This document shows, one piece after another, positions 16,270 to 25,430 of a DNA stretch of 36,287 nt. The notes below the pieces were generated by a model that worked only from the letters and a program-made list of their open reading frames with translations, was not told the DNA's origin and ran no database searches. The DNA is from Reyranella sp. Lineage in GTDB: Bacteria > Pseudomonadota > Alphaproteobacteria > Reyranellales > Reyranellaceae. How positions within the stretch are numbered: the stretch's first letter is position 1; the number at the start of each line of letters is the position of its first letter. The stretch is taken from positions 1-36,287 of the forward strand of contig JALHMO010000067.1 of assembly GCA_022844015.1 (NCBI GenBank), read 5' to 3'. Made by a program: the position numbers and the translations under genes.

Positions 16270-18339
16270 ATGCCGATCGCCCACCCCTCCGTTGTCCTGG
16301 ACAAGCACCCGGCACGTCGCGGCGATCCGTTGCTGCAGCCGTTCCGCCTGAAGGGCCTGACCCTGCGCAACCGCATCATGAGCACCAGCCACGCCGCCAC
16401 CATTGACGAGGGCGGGCTGCCCAAGGAGCGCTACCAGCGCTACCACGAGGAGAAGGCGAAGGGCGGCATCGCGCTCACCATGTTCGGCGGCTCGTCGATG
16501 GTGGCCCGCGATTCGAGCTGGGGCGGCGGCCAGATCGACATGTCGAGCGACCTGATCATCCCCGACCTGCAGGCTTTCTCGACGCGCATCCACGGCCAAG
16601 GTGCTGCGATCATGTGCCAGATCTCCCATCTCGGCCGGCGCGCGACGTCGGCCGCCATGGACTGGCTGCCGAGCCTGGCGCCGAGCGCGATCCGCGAGCG
16701 CCGGCATCGCGACATCCCGCGCGAGATGGATCGCACCGACATCGACCGCATCGTCGCCGACTACGCCGCCGCCGCGGGGCGCTGCAAGGAGGGCGGGCTG
16801 GATGGCTGCGAGACCGTCACCGGCGGCCACCTGATCGGCCAGTTCCTGTCGCCGCGCACCAACCGGCGAACCGATTCCTTCGGCGGCTCGCTGGAGAACA
16901 GAGCCCGCTTTGGCCTGATGGTGCACGAGGCCATCCGCAAGCGCGTCGGCGACGGCTACATCGTCGGCATCCGCTTCGTGGTCGACGAGGATATCGAGGA
17001 AGGCATCGGCTTCGAGGAATGCCTGCGGCTCGCGCATCTGTTCGAGCGCGAAGGGCACATCGATTTCTTCAACGCCATCTTCGGCCGCATGGACACCGAC
17101 CTGGCGCTGGCCGAGCACAATATGCCCGGCATGTCGCAGCCGCTGGCGCCGTTCCTGGCCAGGGTCGGCGCCTTCAAGCGCGCGGTCGGGCTGCCGGTCT
17201 TCCACGCGGCGCGCATCCCCGACATCGCCACCGCACGCCATGCCATCGCCGAGGGCCTGCTCGACATGGTGGCGATGACACGGGCGCACATGGCCGATCC
17301 GCAGATCGTCAACAAGCTGATGCGCGGCGAGGAGGATCGAATCCGGCCGTGCGTCGGCGCCTCGCACTGCATGTACAAGAAGCTCGCCTGCATCCACAAC
17401 CCGGCGACCGGGCGCGAGCAGATGCTGCCGCAGATCGTGACGCCCTCGCCACGACCGGGCCGCAAGGTCGTGGTGGTGGGCGGCGGACCGGCCGGCCTGG
17501 AGGCGGCCCGGGTCGCCGCCGAGCGCGGCCACGATGTGGTGCTGTTCGAGGCGGCCAGCCGTCTGGGCGGCCAGCTGCTGCTGGCGGTGCGCGCGACCTG
17601 GCGGCGCGACCTCATTGCCATCGTCGACTGGCGCGCCGCCGAGCTGGCGCGCCTCGGCGTCGACGTTCGTCTCGATGCCTATGCCGGGGCCGAGGACGTG
17701 CTGCGCGAGCGACCCGATGCGGTGATCGTCGCCACCGGCGGCATGCCCGATACCGCATGGCTCGACGGTGCGGAGCACTGCACCACGGTCTGGGACATTC
17801 TCTCCGGCGCCGTCGCGGCCCGCGACGAGGTGATCGTCTACGACGGCACCGGCCGCCATCAGGCGGTCTCGTGCGCGCTGCACCTCGCGGAGCAGGGCCG
17901 TGCGGTGCAGTTCGTCACGCTCGACGACACCATGGGCCTGGAGATGGAATACAACGCCCGCGTCGTCTACCGGAAGCGCTTCGCCGAGAACGGTGTGCGT
18001 ACCACCATCGACCACCAGCTCGAGCGCGTCCGGCCATCGGGCAACGGCCTGGTGGCGACGCTCCGTCACGAGCTCACGGGGACGACGATGGAGCTGCGCG
18101 CACCCCAGGTGGTGATCGAGAACGGCACCGTGCCGATGACCGAGACCTTCGATGCGCTGTGCGCCGGGGCGATCAATCGCGGCATCACCGACCTCGACGC
18201 CCTGCTTGCCGGCGAGCGGCAGAGACCGGCGCTGCCCGCCGACGGCGCCTTCGAGCTGCATCGCATCGGCGACGCGGTGAGCAGCCGCAGCGTCCACGCC
18301 GCCATCTACGACGCACTGAGGCTCTGCATGGCGCTCTAG
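16270..18339 (+). CDS. FMN/FAD oxidoreductase of the TMADH/2,4-dienoyl-CoA reductase/DgcA type
   Basis: A 689-residue old-yellow-enzyme-like protein. The N-terminal FMN TIM barrel (about 15-350) includes GQFLSPRTNRRTDSFGGSLENR. It is followed by a cysteine segment, then an NAD(P)/FAD domain starting VVVVGGGPAGLEAA (about 400). The family usually binds one 4Fe-4S cluster through four cysteines. Here the segment reads C361-V-G-A364-S-H-C367 and C374, so the second cysteine is Ala and the last is close. As I recall, dimethylglycine- and betaine-type demethylases (DgcA) also carry CVGA at this place. The barrel also lacks the usual Tyr of dienoyl-CoA reductase. An N-methyl amine dehydrogenase/demethylase role is therefore more likely; substrate unknown. 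ATG 16270 has AGGG 7 nt upstream. The open frame continuing upstream lies in repeat DNA. Confidence 0.92.
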   Translation: MPIAHPSVVLDKHPARRGDPLLQPFRLKGLTLRNRIMSTSHAATIDEGGLPKERYQRYHEEKAKGGIALTMFGGSSMVARDSSWGGGQIDMSSDLIIPDLQAFSTRIHGQGAAIMCQISHLGRRATSAAMDWLPSLAPSAIRERRHRDIPREMDRTDIDRIVADYAAAAGRCKEGGLDGCETVTGGHLIGQFLSPRTNRRTDSFGGSLENRARFGLMVHEAIRKRVGDGYIVGIRFVVDEDIEEGIGFEECLRLAHLFEREGHIDFFNAIFGRMDTDLALAEHNMPGMSQPLAPFLARVGAFKRAVGLPVFHAARIPDIATARHAIAEGLLDMVAMTRAHMADPQIVNKLMRGEEDRIRPCVGASHCMYKKLACIHNPATGREQMLPQIVTPSPRPGRKVVVVGGGPAGLEAARVAAERGHDVVLFEAASRLGGQLLLAVRATWRRDLIAIVDWRAAELARLGVDVRLDAYAGAEDVLRERPDAVIVATGGMPDTAWLDGAEHCTTVWDILSGAVAARDEVIVYDGTGRHQAVSCALHLAEQGRAVQFVTLDDTMGLEMEYNARVVYRKRFAENGVRTTIDHQLERVRPSGNGLVATLRHELTGTTMELRAPQVVIENGTVPMTETFDALCAGAINRGITDLDALLAGERQRPALPADGAFELHRIGDAVSSRSVHAAIYDALRLCMAL

Positions 18340-18412
18340 CGGGCCGCCGGTGTATCTCGGAATGCGCAATCGCCCGCGGCGTCCTCGAATCGATGGAACT
18401 CGTCCGACAGTC

Positions 18413-19294
18413 ATGAACGATCATCTTCAAGTGCGTCCGGGCGGCGCCGGGGCCGAACTCCGGCCGATGCACGCCGGCGACCTCGCGGCGGTGCACCATC
18501 TCGCGCAGCAGGTGTCGTGGCCGCACCGCCCGGAGGACTGCGCGCTGATGCTGCAGCTCGGCTCCGGCATCGTCGCCATCGACGCAGCAGCAGGTGCCGC
18601 CGTAGGCGTCGGCATGCGGTGGAGCTTCGGCGATGGCGTCGGCACCATCGGCATGATGCTGGTCGAACGCGAACGCCAGGGCAGGGGCATTGGCCGCGCG
18701 CTGATGACGTCGCTCATCGCCGACTCCGGCGCGCGGGCGCTGATGCTGAACGCGACAGCCGAGGGGCTCGGGCTCTACGAGAAGCTGGGCTTCGTGCCGA
18801 CGGGGCTGGTTCGCCAGCACCAGGCGCGGTTTGCCGAAAGGCCCGTCTTGCCGGCTGTGCCGTCTGTCCCGCTGCGGCGCGCCGGCGCGGCCGACCACGC
18901 CGCCCTGTGCACCCTCGATGAAGCTGCCTTTGGTGCCGACCGCTCGGCGCTGATCCGGCGGCTGTTGGCGAATGGAGTCGCATGGCTGGTCGATGGCGCT
19001 GCGGCGGCAGCCGGCTTCGCCATCCTGCGCCCGTTCGGCCGCGGCATGATGATCGGCCCTGTCGTCGCGCCAGGCGAAGACGAGGCGATTGCCCTGGTGG
19101 CGGCTGCCGCCAGCGCTGCTCCGCCCGGCGTGCTGCGCATCGATATCCTGGCTCGGGCCGCACATCTCGGAGATTGGTTGACGGCGGCAGGGTTGCCGGC
19201 CGTCGACACGGTCACGACGATGCTGCGCGGCGACTGGCCGGCGGTGCCAAATGCGCCGCGGCGATTCGGCCTCGCCCTGCAGGCCATGGGCTGA
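18413..19294 (+). CDS. GNAT-family N-acetyltransferase with C-terminal acetyltransferase-like domain
   Basis: A 293-residue protein. The N-terminal GNAT domain carries the acetyl-CoA binding loop ERQGRGIGRAL (motif A) and a GLGLYEKLGFVPTG motif B. From about residue 150 a second, more diverged GNAT-like domain follows (LRRAGAADHAALCTLDEAAFGADRS), as in the Acetyltransf_18 class. It lies 73 bp after the flavin oxidoreductase on the same strand and is probably co-transcribed. Substrate unknown. Confidence 0.9.
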   Translation: MNDHLQVRPGGAGAELRPMHAGDLAAVHHLAQQVSWPHRPEDCALMLQLGSGIVAIDAAAGAAVGVGMRWSFGDGVGTIGMMLVERERQGRGIGRALMTSLIADSGARALMLNATAEGLGLYEKLGFVPTGLVRQHQARFAERPVLPAVPSVPLRRAGAADHAALCTLDEAAFGADRSALIRRLLANGVAWLVDGAAAAAGFAILRPFGRGMMIGPVVAPGEDEAIALVAAAASAAPPGVLRIDILARAAHLGDWLTAAGLPAVDTVTTMLRGDWPAVPNAPRRFGLALQAMG

Positions 19295-19371
19295 CGGCCG
19301 GGCATTCGCATACGGCGAAAAGTCCCTCGAATGCCCTGGGGTGACCGGGAGTCCTCTAAGAAAGAAAGCTC

Positions 19372-19581
19372 ATGTCTCTGTACGAAGTCCTGGTAGTGGT
19401 CGCCCTCGCGGCCGCCGGAGGATATGCCTGTTTCCTCTACCGTTCCGATACCCGGTCGCCGGGGGCCCGACGATCCGAGGCCGCGGGCGAGCCGATGTTC
19501 GGCAGGACGCCGCGAAAGCCGACCGGAGACGGCGCGCAGCCCGGCTCCACGGCGGACTCTTCGGGCGAACGTCGAAAGTGA
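19372..19581 (+). CDS. Small hypothetical protein with one N-terminal membrane segment
   Basis: A 69-codon frame. Residues 4-22 (YEVLVVVALAAAGGYACFL) are strongly hydrophobic and followed by a basic/polar tail rich in Arg, Gly and Pro, so a single-pass inner-membrane protein is plausible. A weak purine-rich AAGAAAG lies before the ATG. No family recognised. The start follows a 77-bp gap after the GNAT gene. It may be real but could be chance in this high-GC DNA. From 19582 to 19683 I see no other feature. Confidence 0.4.
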   Translation: MSLYEVLVVVALAAAGGYACFLYRSDTRSPGARRSEAAGEPMFGRTPRKPTGDGAQPGSTADSSGERRK

Positions 19582-19683
19582 TCTCCCCTATCGCCCTCGG
19601 TGACGCGCGGTGCCGGCAGGCTGCACAACAGTCCCGTCTTTTTCCATTTCCCGCCTGCGCGGAGGCCGATTGCGAGGTGATCG

Positions 19684-21216
19684 CTACCGTGGGTCGACGC
19701 GTGCCAGCCGTCCCAGGCCATCCTCGTTGAGGTCCTCGATCGTGACCTCGCTTGCCCGGCCATCCGGCCCGATCAGGAAATTCACCCCGACGCGCCAGCC
19801 AGGCGTCTCCACGAACGGCAGGTAAACGAACAGGTCGCGATTGAAGTGGACCAGCGGAAAGCGCTTGCCTGCGGGACCGAGCAGCAGGAACAGCGATCCA
19901 CCCGACTCGACGACCCTGGCGTCGCCGACGTAGTCGTTGCGGAAATCTCCGACGTAGGCGGAGATCGGCAGGGCCGGCGCCACCGGTGCCGGCTGCGTCG
20001 CGTAGGCGAGGGCGCCTTTCATCGATGCCTTGAAGCCGGTCTCGTAGATCTCGGTCCAGTAGGCGACCCAGTCTCGCGTCGGCCCGCCGGCGAACGCCAG
20101 GTCGAGGAAGGTCGCGGCGATTCCCTCGGGCACGCCCGTCGGGAAGGCATTCGACAGGACGACGATGCCGAGCTGCTCGCCGGGGATGAGGCGGACGTAG
20201 GTGCGCGCCCCGGCGCTGAACGCGCCGGCGTGGCTCCATTCGACGCCGTGCTCGCGATAGTCGACGTTCCAGCCGAGGCCGTAGAACGAAGGCGTGCCGG
20301 TCCTCGGATCGATGCTGCGCACGATGGCGGGAAAATGCGCCTGCTCGAGCGCCGCCTTGGCGATCAGCTGGCGGCCGTCATGGTTACCGCTGGCCAGCAG
20401 CAGGCGAAGCCATTGCGCCAGGTCGCGCGCGCTCGAGCTGGCGCCGCCGGCCGGCGACTGGGCATCGGCGTTGCGCCGGGTGAAGGCGGCCCATGCGCCG
20501 TCGACCGGCACGTGCAGGGCGGCGCGATCGGCACGGCCGACGAAATCGCGATGGCGCGAGCTGGTCGAGCTCATGCCGAGCGGCCCGTAGAGCCGTTGCT
20601 CGGCGACATCCGCCCAGCTTCCGCCCGAGAACCTTGCCGCGGCGACCGCGCCCTCGGTCAGGCCGAAATTGCTGTAGGCGTAGCCGCTGCGGAAGGGGTA
20701 GGCCGGCCTGGCCAGGCGCAGGCGCTGCAGGATCTCGCCCTGGGTGTAGCCCAGCTCCTCGATGTCGTTGCCGATGTTGCCCGGCAGCCCGCTGCGATGG
20801 GCGAACAGGTCGCGCACCGTGACGGCGGCCGTCGCCAGCTCGTCGTGCAGGGCGAAGCCCGGGTCGATGTCGCGGATGCGGCTGTCCCAGGCGACCTTGC
20901 CGTCGCTCACCAGGGCGGCGACCACGGTCGAGGCCAGTGGCTTGGACACCGACGCGAGCTGGAAGACCGTGTCGACGGTGACGGGCTCCGGACTGCCGGC
21001 CTGGCGTACGCCACAGGCGTCGAGCAGGACGACGTCGTCGCGATGGACGATGGCGATCGAGAGCCCGGGCACGAGCTTCCTGTCCACGGCCTGTCGCGCG
21101 AGTTCCCTGAGCCTGGGCAGGGCCGCTGCAACCCTGTCCCGGCTCGACATCTGCGCAAACGCTGCCAGGGGCGCGAGCAGCGACGCGGCCCCGCCCAGCA
21201 CCGCCCGCCGCAGCAT
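19684..21216 (-). CDS. Serine hydrolase, class C beta-lactamase/DD-peptidase fold
   Basis: A 510-residue secreted enzyme. The N terminus (MLRRAVLGGAASLLAPLAAFAQ) is an export signal. The three catalytic motifs are intact: SxxK at S89-V-S-K92, YxN at Y181-S-N183, and the HxG triad (KTG equivalent) H329-A-G331. A C-terminal domain of about 100 residues follows the hydrolase fold, as in many esterase/peptidase relatives. ATG 21216 is preceded by GGGAG at 6 nt; ATG 21246 lacks one. It faces the gamma-glutamyltransferase-like gene across a 190-bp gap. A peptidase, amidase or esterase role is possible. Resistance function is not indicated. Confidence 0.93.
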   Translation of the reverse strand: MLRRAVLGGAASLLAPLAAFAQMSSRDRVAAALPRLRELARQAVDRKLVPGLSIAIVHRDDVVLLDACGVRQAGSPEPVTVDTVFQLASVSKPLASTVVAALVSDGKVAWDSRIRDIDPGFALHDELATAAVTVRDLFAHRSGLPGNIGNDIEELGYTQGEILQRLRLARPAYPFRSGYAYSNFGLTEGAVAAARFSGGSWADVAEQRLYGPLGMSSTSSRHRDFVGRADRAALHVPVDGAWAAFTRRNADAQSPAGGASSSARDLAQWLRLLLASGNHDGRQLIAKAALEQAHFPAIVRSIDPRTGTPSFYGLGWNVDYREHGVEWSHAGAFSAGARTYVRLIPGEQLGIVVLSNAFPTGVPEGIAATFLDLAFAGGPTRDWVAYWTEIYETGFKASMKGALAYATQPAPVAPALPISAYVGDFRNDYVGDARVVESGGSLFLLLGPAGKRFPLVHFNRDLFVYLPFVETPGWRVGVNFLIGPDGRASEVTIEDLNEDGLGRLARVDPR

Positions 21217-21406
21217 CGAACGCTCCCGATCATCGCGGCGGGTCATGGGACGAAGCGCGGTTCGCATTGGAGGGCCATCGGCCCATCGTAGGGCCGGTAT
21301 GGGGCGACCCCAAGGCAGGCCTTCCGCGATTGGTCGGTGGTTCGGTTTCTTGATAGGGAGATCGGGCAGGCCGGGCGATTGGCGATCCGGTGAGCGAGGG
21401 CGTCGA

Positions 21407-23119
21407 ATGGCGTGGCGTGACCGTGCGGGGACAGTGTTCGAGTGCGAGAAGACGCCGGTCACGGCCGCGCGCGGCATGATCGTCACCAATCATCCCCTGG
21501 CGTCGGCAGCCGCGGCGGAAATGATCGCCTCGGGCGGCAATGCGATCGATGCCACCGTCGCGGCGTTGTTCACGCTGACCGTGGTCGAGCCGATGATGGT
21601 CGGCATTTTCGGCGGCGGCACGGCCCTGATACGTCTCGCCGACGGGCGGGAGATCGTGATCGACGGCCTGTCGACAGCGCCATCGTCGACCCGGCCCGAC
21701 AGCTACAAGCCGGTGTCCGATACCTGGCCGACCTACATGGAGACCGAGGGATGGGCCAATCGGGTGGGGCCCAGGGCGATCGCCGTTCCCGGCAATCTCA
21801 AGGCCTGGTGCGAGGTCGCCGGGCGCTTCGGCCGGCTTGCTCTGGCGGATCTGATCCAGCCGGCCATCCGTCACGCCGCGCGGGGCTTTCGGGTCACGCC
21901 ATACCTCGCCACCTGCATCGCCGACACCGCCTTCGACCTCGTGCGCGACGGCGCCATTGCGTCGGTCTTTCTGCCGGGGGGCACGCCGCTCGCTGCCGGC
22001 GAGCTGCTCGTCCAGGCCGACTATGCGGAGACCCTGCGCGGCATCGCCGAGCTCGGTCCATCCCACCTCTATGGCGGCGTGCTCGGCCGTCGCGTGGCGT
22101 CCTGTCTCGAGGCGGCCGGCTCGTTCCTGCGCCTCGAGGATCTCGAGCGCTACGCGACGATCCAGCGCGAGCCGGTACGCGGGACCTATCGCGGCGTCGA
22201 GATCGTCGGCCCGCCGCCGCCCTGCTCGGGCGGGGCCCACACCATCCAGATCCTCAACATGCTGGAGGCGTTCGATGTCGGCGGCCTGGGCTTCGGCACG
22301 CCCGCGACGGTGCATCTCGTCCTCGAATGCCTGAAGATCGCCGCTGCCGATCGACGCGCCGCCACGGCGGATCCGGCCTTCGTCGATGTTCCCCTGGCGA
22401 AGCTGATCTCCAAGGCCTATGCCGCCGAACGCCGGGCGGAGATCCGGACCGACCGCGCCGGCACGTTCGACTCGCGCGTGCTGTCGAACGAATCGCACAA
22501 CACCACGCACGTGACCATCGCCGACGCCGAGGGCAATGTCGTCACCTCGACGCAGACCATCAACAGCCTGTTCGGCGCGCGCATCATGATCCCCCGAACC
22601 GGCATCATCCCGAACAACTACATGCTGCTGTTCGACCCGCATCCCGGTAACGCCTTGTCGCTGATGCCCGGCAAGCGGATCACCAGCGGGATCACAGCGC
22701 TGATCGGCAAGCGCGACGGCAAGCCGCTGTTCGCGCTCGGCCTGCCCGGCGCTCACCGCATCCCGGCGGCAGCGATGCAGGCGGTGCTCAACATCGTCGA
22801 CCACGGGATGAGCCTGCAGGAGGCGGTCGAGGCGCCGCGCGTCTTCACCCAGGGACAGGAAGCCGAGATCGAGAAAGGCTTCGCCCGGAAGGTACACGCG
22901 GGCATGGCGGCGCTCGGCCACTCAGTCGTCGCGGTCGATCATGTGGCGGGAGGAATGTGCGCCATCGCCTTCGAGGTCGATGGCACGATGACCGGCGCCG
23001 CCTGCTGGCGGGCGGACGGCACGCCGCTCGGGCTGGGCGGCGGTCTCGCGCGCAAGGGCACGCACTTCTTCACCGATCCGCGCGGGATCGCCGCGCGCGC
23101 CGCCGCGGCGAAAGCGTGA
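21407..23119 (+). CDS. Gamma-glutamyltransferase-family Ntn hydrolase
   Basis: A 570-residue proenzyme-type Ntn hydrolase that normally self-cleaves before a nucleophilic Thr. The cleavage point should lie in ESHNTTHVTIAD, with T366 as nucleophile. N-terminal landmarks are the NHPLASAAAAEMIASGGNAIDA stretch and GIFGGGTALI. Compared with E. coli GGT, the oxyanion region reads GLPGAH where a Gly-Gly is usual, and the double Ser is ITSG, so specificity probably differs. There is no signal peptide, unlike the periplasmic GGTs. ATG 21407 has GAGGG upstream. The DUF917 gene follows on the same strand, suggesting action on a gamma-glutamyl or cyclic amide compound; that is inference. Confidence 0.92.
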   Translation: MAWRDRAGTVFECEKTPVTAARGMIVTNHPLASAAAAEMIASGGNAIDATVAALFTLTVVEPMMVGIFGGGTALIRLADGREIVIDGLSTAPSSTRPDSYKPVSDTWPTYMETEGWANRVGPRAIAVPGNLKAWCEVAGRFGRLALADLIQPAIRHAARGFRVTPYLATCIADTAFDLVRDGAIASVFLPGGTPLAAGELLVQADYAETLRGIAELGPSHLYGGVLGRRVASCLEAAGSFLRLEDLERYATIQREPVRGTYRGVEIVGPPPPCSGGAHTIQILNMLEAFDVGGLGFGTPATVHLVLECLKIAAADRRAATADPAFVDVPLAKLISKAYAAERRAEIRTDRAGTFDSRVLSNESHNTTHVTIADAEGNVVTSTQTINSLFGARIMIPRTGIIPNNYMLLFDPHPGNALSLMPGKRITSGITALIGKRDGKPLFALGLPGAHRIPAAAMQAVLNIVDHGMSLQEAVEAPRVFTQGQEAEIEKGFARKVHAGMAALGHSVVAVDHVAGGMCAIAFEVDGTMTGAACWRADGTPLGLGGGLARKGTHFFTDPRGIAARAAAAKA

Positions 23120-23228
23120 CGACGCGGCGGAAGCCGATGCGGTCCAGGGCTTGCGACAAGAAAAGTGCTGCAATCGGATCGGCCGGAAGTGCAGTAGAAT
23201 TGGCGTCGTACCAAACGAAGCGCTTGTC

Positions 23229-24356
23229 TTGTCACTGACCCCAATCGAGCCGGACGACATCGAGGCGCTGGCGACGGGCGCCTGGATTCTCGGCGCCGGC
23301 GGCGGCGGCAATCCCTACCTCGCCCGTCTCAACCTGCGTCTCTTGTACGAGGCCGGCACGCGGGTCTCGCTGCTCGATCCGAAGGCGCTCGCCGACGACG
23401 ACCCTGTCGCTGTCGTGGCGAGCGTCGGGGCGCCGCTCGTCGGCCGCGAGCGGCTGTCGGATCCGCAGCTGGCGACGCGGCCGCTGCTCGCCCTCCAGGA
23501 TCATCTCAAGGGCGCCTTCCGTGCCGTGATGTCGGTCGAGGTCGGCGGCACCAATGCCTTGCAGCCGCTCATGGTGGCCGCGATGACCGGCCTGCCGGTG
23601 GTCGACGCCGATTCGATGGGACGCGCCTTTCCGGAGGCGCAGATGGCGAGCTTCGCCATCGCCGACCTGCCCATGCTGCCGCTTGCATTGTCGGATGTCC
23701 GGGGCAGCGACGTGATCATCCCGCGCGCCGCGAACCCGGGCTGGATGTCGCGGATCGCGCGCAAGGCGCTCGGCGAGATGGGGGCGGTCGCCGCCACCTG
23801 CCGCGGGCCACGGACAGGCCGCGAGATCAAGGCGTACGGCATCCTCTACAGCACGACCAAGGCCATCCGCATCGGCCGTGCTGTCCACGCGGCGCGCCGC
23901 CGCCGGGACGATCCGATTGCCGCCCTCGTCGAGGCGGAAGCGGGCGTGCTGCTGTTCAGAGGCAAGGTCCTGGACATCAGCCGGCGCACCACCGACAGCT
24001 TCCTGCGTGGCCGCGCCCGCATCGAGGGAGCCTACGGCGATCGCGGGTCGATCCTCGAGGTCGAGTTCCAGAACGAGTTCGCCGCTGCCTGGCGCGACGG
24101 CGAAGTGGCCGTGACGACACCCGACATCATCTGCGTTCTGGACAGCGAGTCCGGCGAGGCGATCGGCACGGAGATGATCCGCTACGGCCAGCGCGTCAGC
24201 GTCATCGTGCTGCCGCCGCCCGCCATCTTCCTGACGACACGGGGTCTCGCCGCCACCGGGCCCCGCGCGTTCGGTTACGACTTCGACTACACAACAGTGC
24301 TCGCCGACCAGGCGAAGGGCCTTTCGGTCCGCGGGGGCCCGTCGGAAGCGAGGTGA
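23229..24356 (+). CDS. DUF917 family protein (S-methyl-thiohydantoin desulfurase type)
   Basis: The product (about 375 aa) begins with DDIEALATGAWILGAGGGGNPYLARL, the glycine-rich signature of DUF917. It has an N-terminal domain with SVEVGGTNALQPLMVAA and VVDADSMGRAFPEAQM, and a C-terminal domain with FQNEFAAAW and a late PDIICVLDSESGEAIGTE. This family includes S-methyl thiohydantoin desulfurase and partners of hydantoinase/oxoprolinase clusters. No ATG fits. The TTG at 23229 begins closest to the domain, and a TTG at 23151 would add 26 residues that look non-conserved. It follows the GGT-like gene and ends 46 bp from the convergent 2OG oxygenase gene. Confidence 0.87.
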   Translation: MSLTPIEPDDIEALATGAWILGAGGGGNPYLARLNLRLLYEAGTRVSLLDPKALADDDPVAVVASVGAPLVGRERLSDPQLATRPLLALQDHLKGAFRAVMSVEVGGTNALQPLMVAAMTGLPVVDADSMGRAFPEAQMASFAIADLPMLPLALSDVRGSDVIIPRAANPGWMSRIARKALGEMGAVAATCRGPRTGREIKAYGILYSTTKAIRIGRAVHAARRRRDDPIAALVEAEAGVLLFRGKVLDISRRTTDSFLRGRARIEGAYGDRGSILEVEFQNEFAAAWRDGEVAVTTPDIICVLDSESGEAIGTEMIRYGQRVSVIVLPPPAIFLTTRGLAATGPRAFGYDFDYTTVLADQAKGLSVRGGPSEAR

Positions 24357-24402
24357 TCTCGACGAGTCGAAGGGCTGGAAGGTGCCGCTGCCGCTTCTGG
24401 TC

Positions 24403-25407
24403 CTAGTCGACGTAAGCGATTGCCTGCTGCGTGCTCAGGAACTTCTCGCGCAGATGACCGCCAGAGGTGGTTGGCGGGTACTTCGGCGGGTTGGTGGCGC
24501 TGGCGCAGCCCGGCAGGCAGGACACGACGGCGTCGTAGTTGGGATTGTGGAAGAAGACGAGGGACTGGCGGCGGCTCTCGGCGGCGCGGTCGGGCGGTGG
24601 ATTGACGACGCGATGCAGGGTCGAGACCCAGCGATCGTTGGTCCAGCGCGCCATCATGTCGCCGATGTTGACCACGAAGCAGTCGGGGACGTGGGGCACG
24701 TCGAGCCATGCGCCGGTCTTGCCCTGCACCTGCAGGCCGCCGGGCCGGTCCTCCGTCTTCAGGATGGTCAGGCTGCCGTAGTCGCTGTGCGCTCCGGCCC
24801 GGAGCTGACCTGGCGCCGGCGGAACCTGCGGCGCAGGATAGTTGCGCACCCGCAGACGGCTGATGTGGCGATCGATGCTGCTGTCGAAATAGTCCTCGGG
24901 CAACTCGAGGGCCAGCGCGAACAGATTCATCAGGTCGGCTGCCAGCCTGGACATCACCCGAAAGTAGCTCTCGTAGACCGATCGCAAGCCCGCCGGCCGT
25001 TCCGGCCACAGGTTCGGTGCGAAGTGTCGGCCGGCCGCCGGCGCGGTGTAGTAGGGCGTGTCGGCGACGTCGATCGGGCCGATCATCAGGCTCTCGTTCA
25101 GGTCGCCGTCGGCGTTGCCGCCGCGGCTGCGCACCAGGACCTCGGCCTTGAAGGGGATGTAGCCGCGCGTCACATCGGGCGCCGGCCGGACGATGCGCAT
25201 CTTCTCCTCGACCGGCAGGTCGAAGAAGGCGCGGCTGGTGGCGTCCACCGCGGCGATCAGGTCGGCATCGACGCCGTGACCGGAGATCACCATGAAGCCG
25301 ATGTCGCGGCAGATCCGGTCGACCTGCGCCGCCAGGACTAACCGGGCATTCCCGTCTCCCTGGCGGAAGGGTGAGATGTCGAGGACAGGAACCGCAGCCA
25401 GAGTCAT
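24403..25407 (-). CDS. 2-oxoglutarate/Fe(II)-dependent oxygenase, isopenicillin N synthase-like
   Basis: A 334-residue member of the DIOX_N/2OG-FeII_Oxy superfamily. The N-terminal part has VLDISPF and ICRDIGFMVISGHGVD. The iron triad is H207-x-D209 (AHSDYGSLT) and H265 (STLHRVV). The 2OG-binding RxS is R280-Q-S282. It is the usual length for bacterial members, some of which act on nucleobase or xanthine derivatives. ATG 25407 is preceded by GGGGAG at 6 nt. It diverges from the nucleobase deaminase gene across 240 bp that contain a palindromic repeat, which suggests shared control. Substrate unknown. Confidence 0.93.
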   Translation of the reverse strand: MTLAAVPVLDISPFRQGDGNARLVLAAQVDRICRDIGFMVISGHGVDADLIAAVDATSRAFFDLPVEEKMRIVRPAPDVTRGYIPFKAEVLVRSRGGNADGDLNESLMIGPIDVADTPYYTAPAAGRHFAPNLWPERPAGLRSVYESYFRVMSRLAADLMNLFALALELPEDYFDSSIDRHISRLRVRNYPAPQVPPAPGQLRAGAHSDYGSLTILKTEDRPGGLQVQGKTGAWLDVPHVPDCFVVNIGDMMARWTNDRWVSTLHRVVNPPPDRAAESRRQSLVFFHNPNYDAVVSCLPGCASATNPPKYPPTTSGGHLREKFLSTQQAIAYVD

Positions 25408-25430
25408 TGCAAGCTCCCCTGAAATGCACC

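Noticed and set aside
21217..21489. 91-codon upstream extension of the serine hydrolase
   Set aside because: It would hide the export signal inside the protein and overlap the start of the GGT-like gene. ATG 21216 has a good ribosome binding site.
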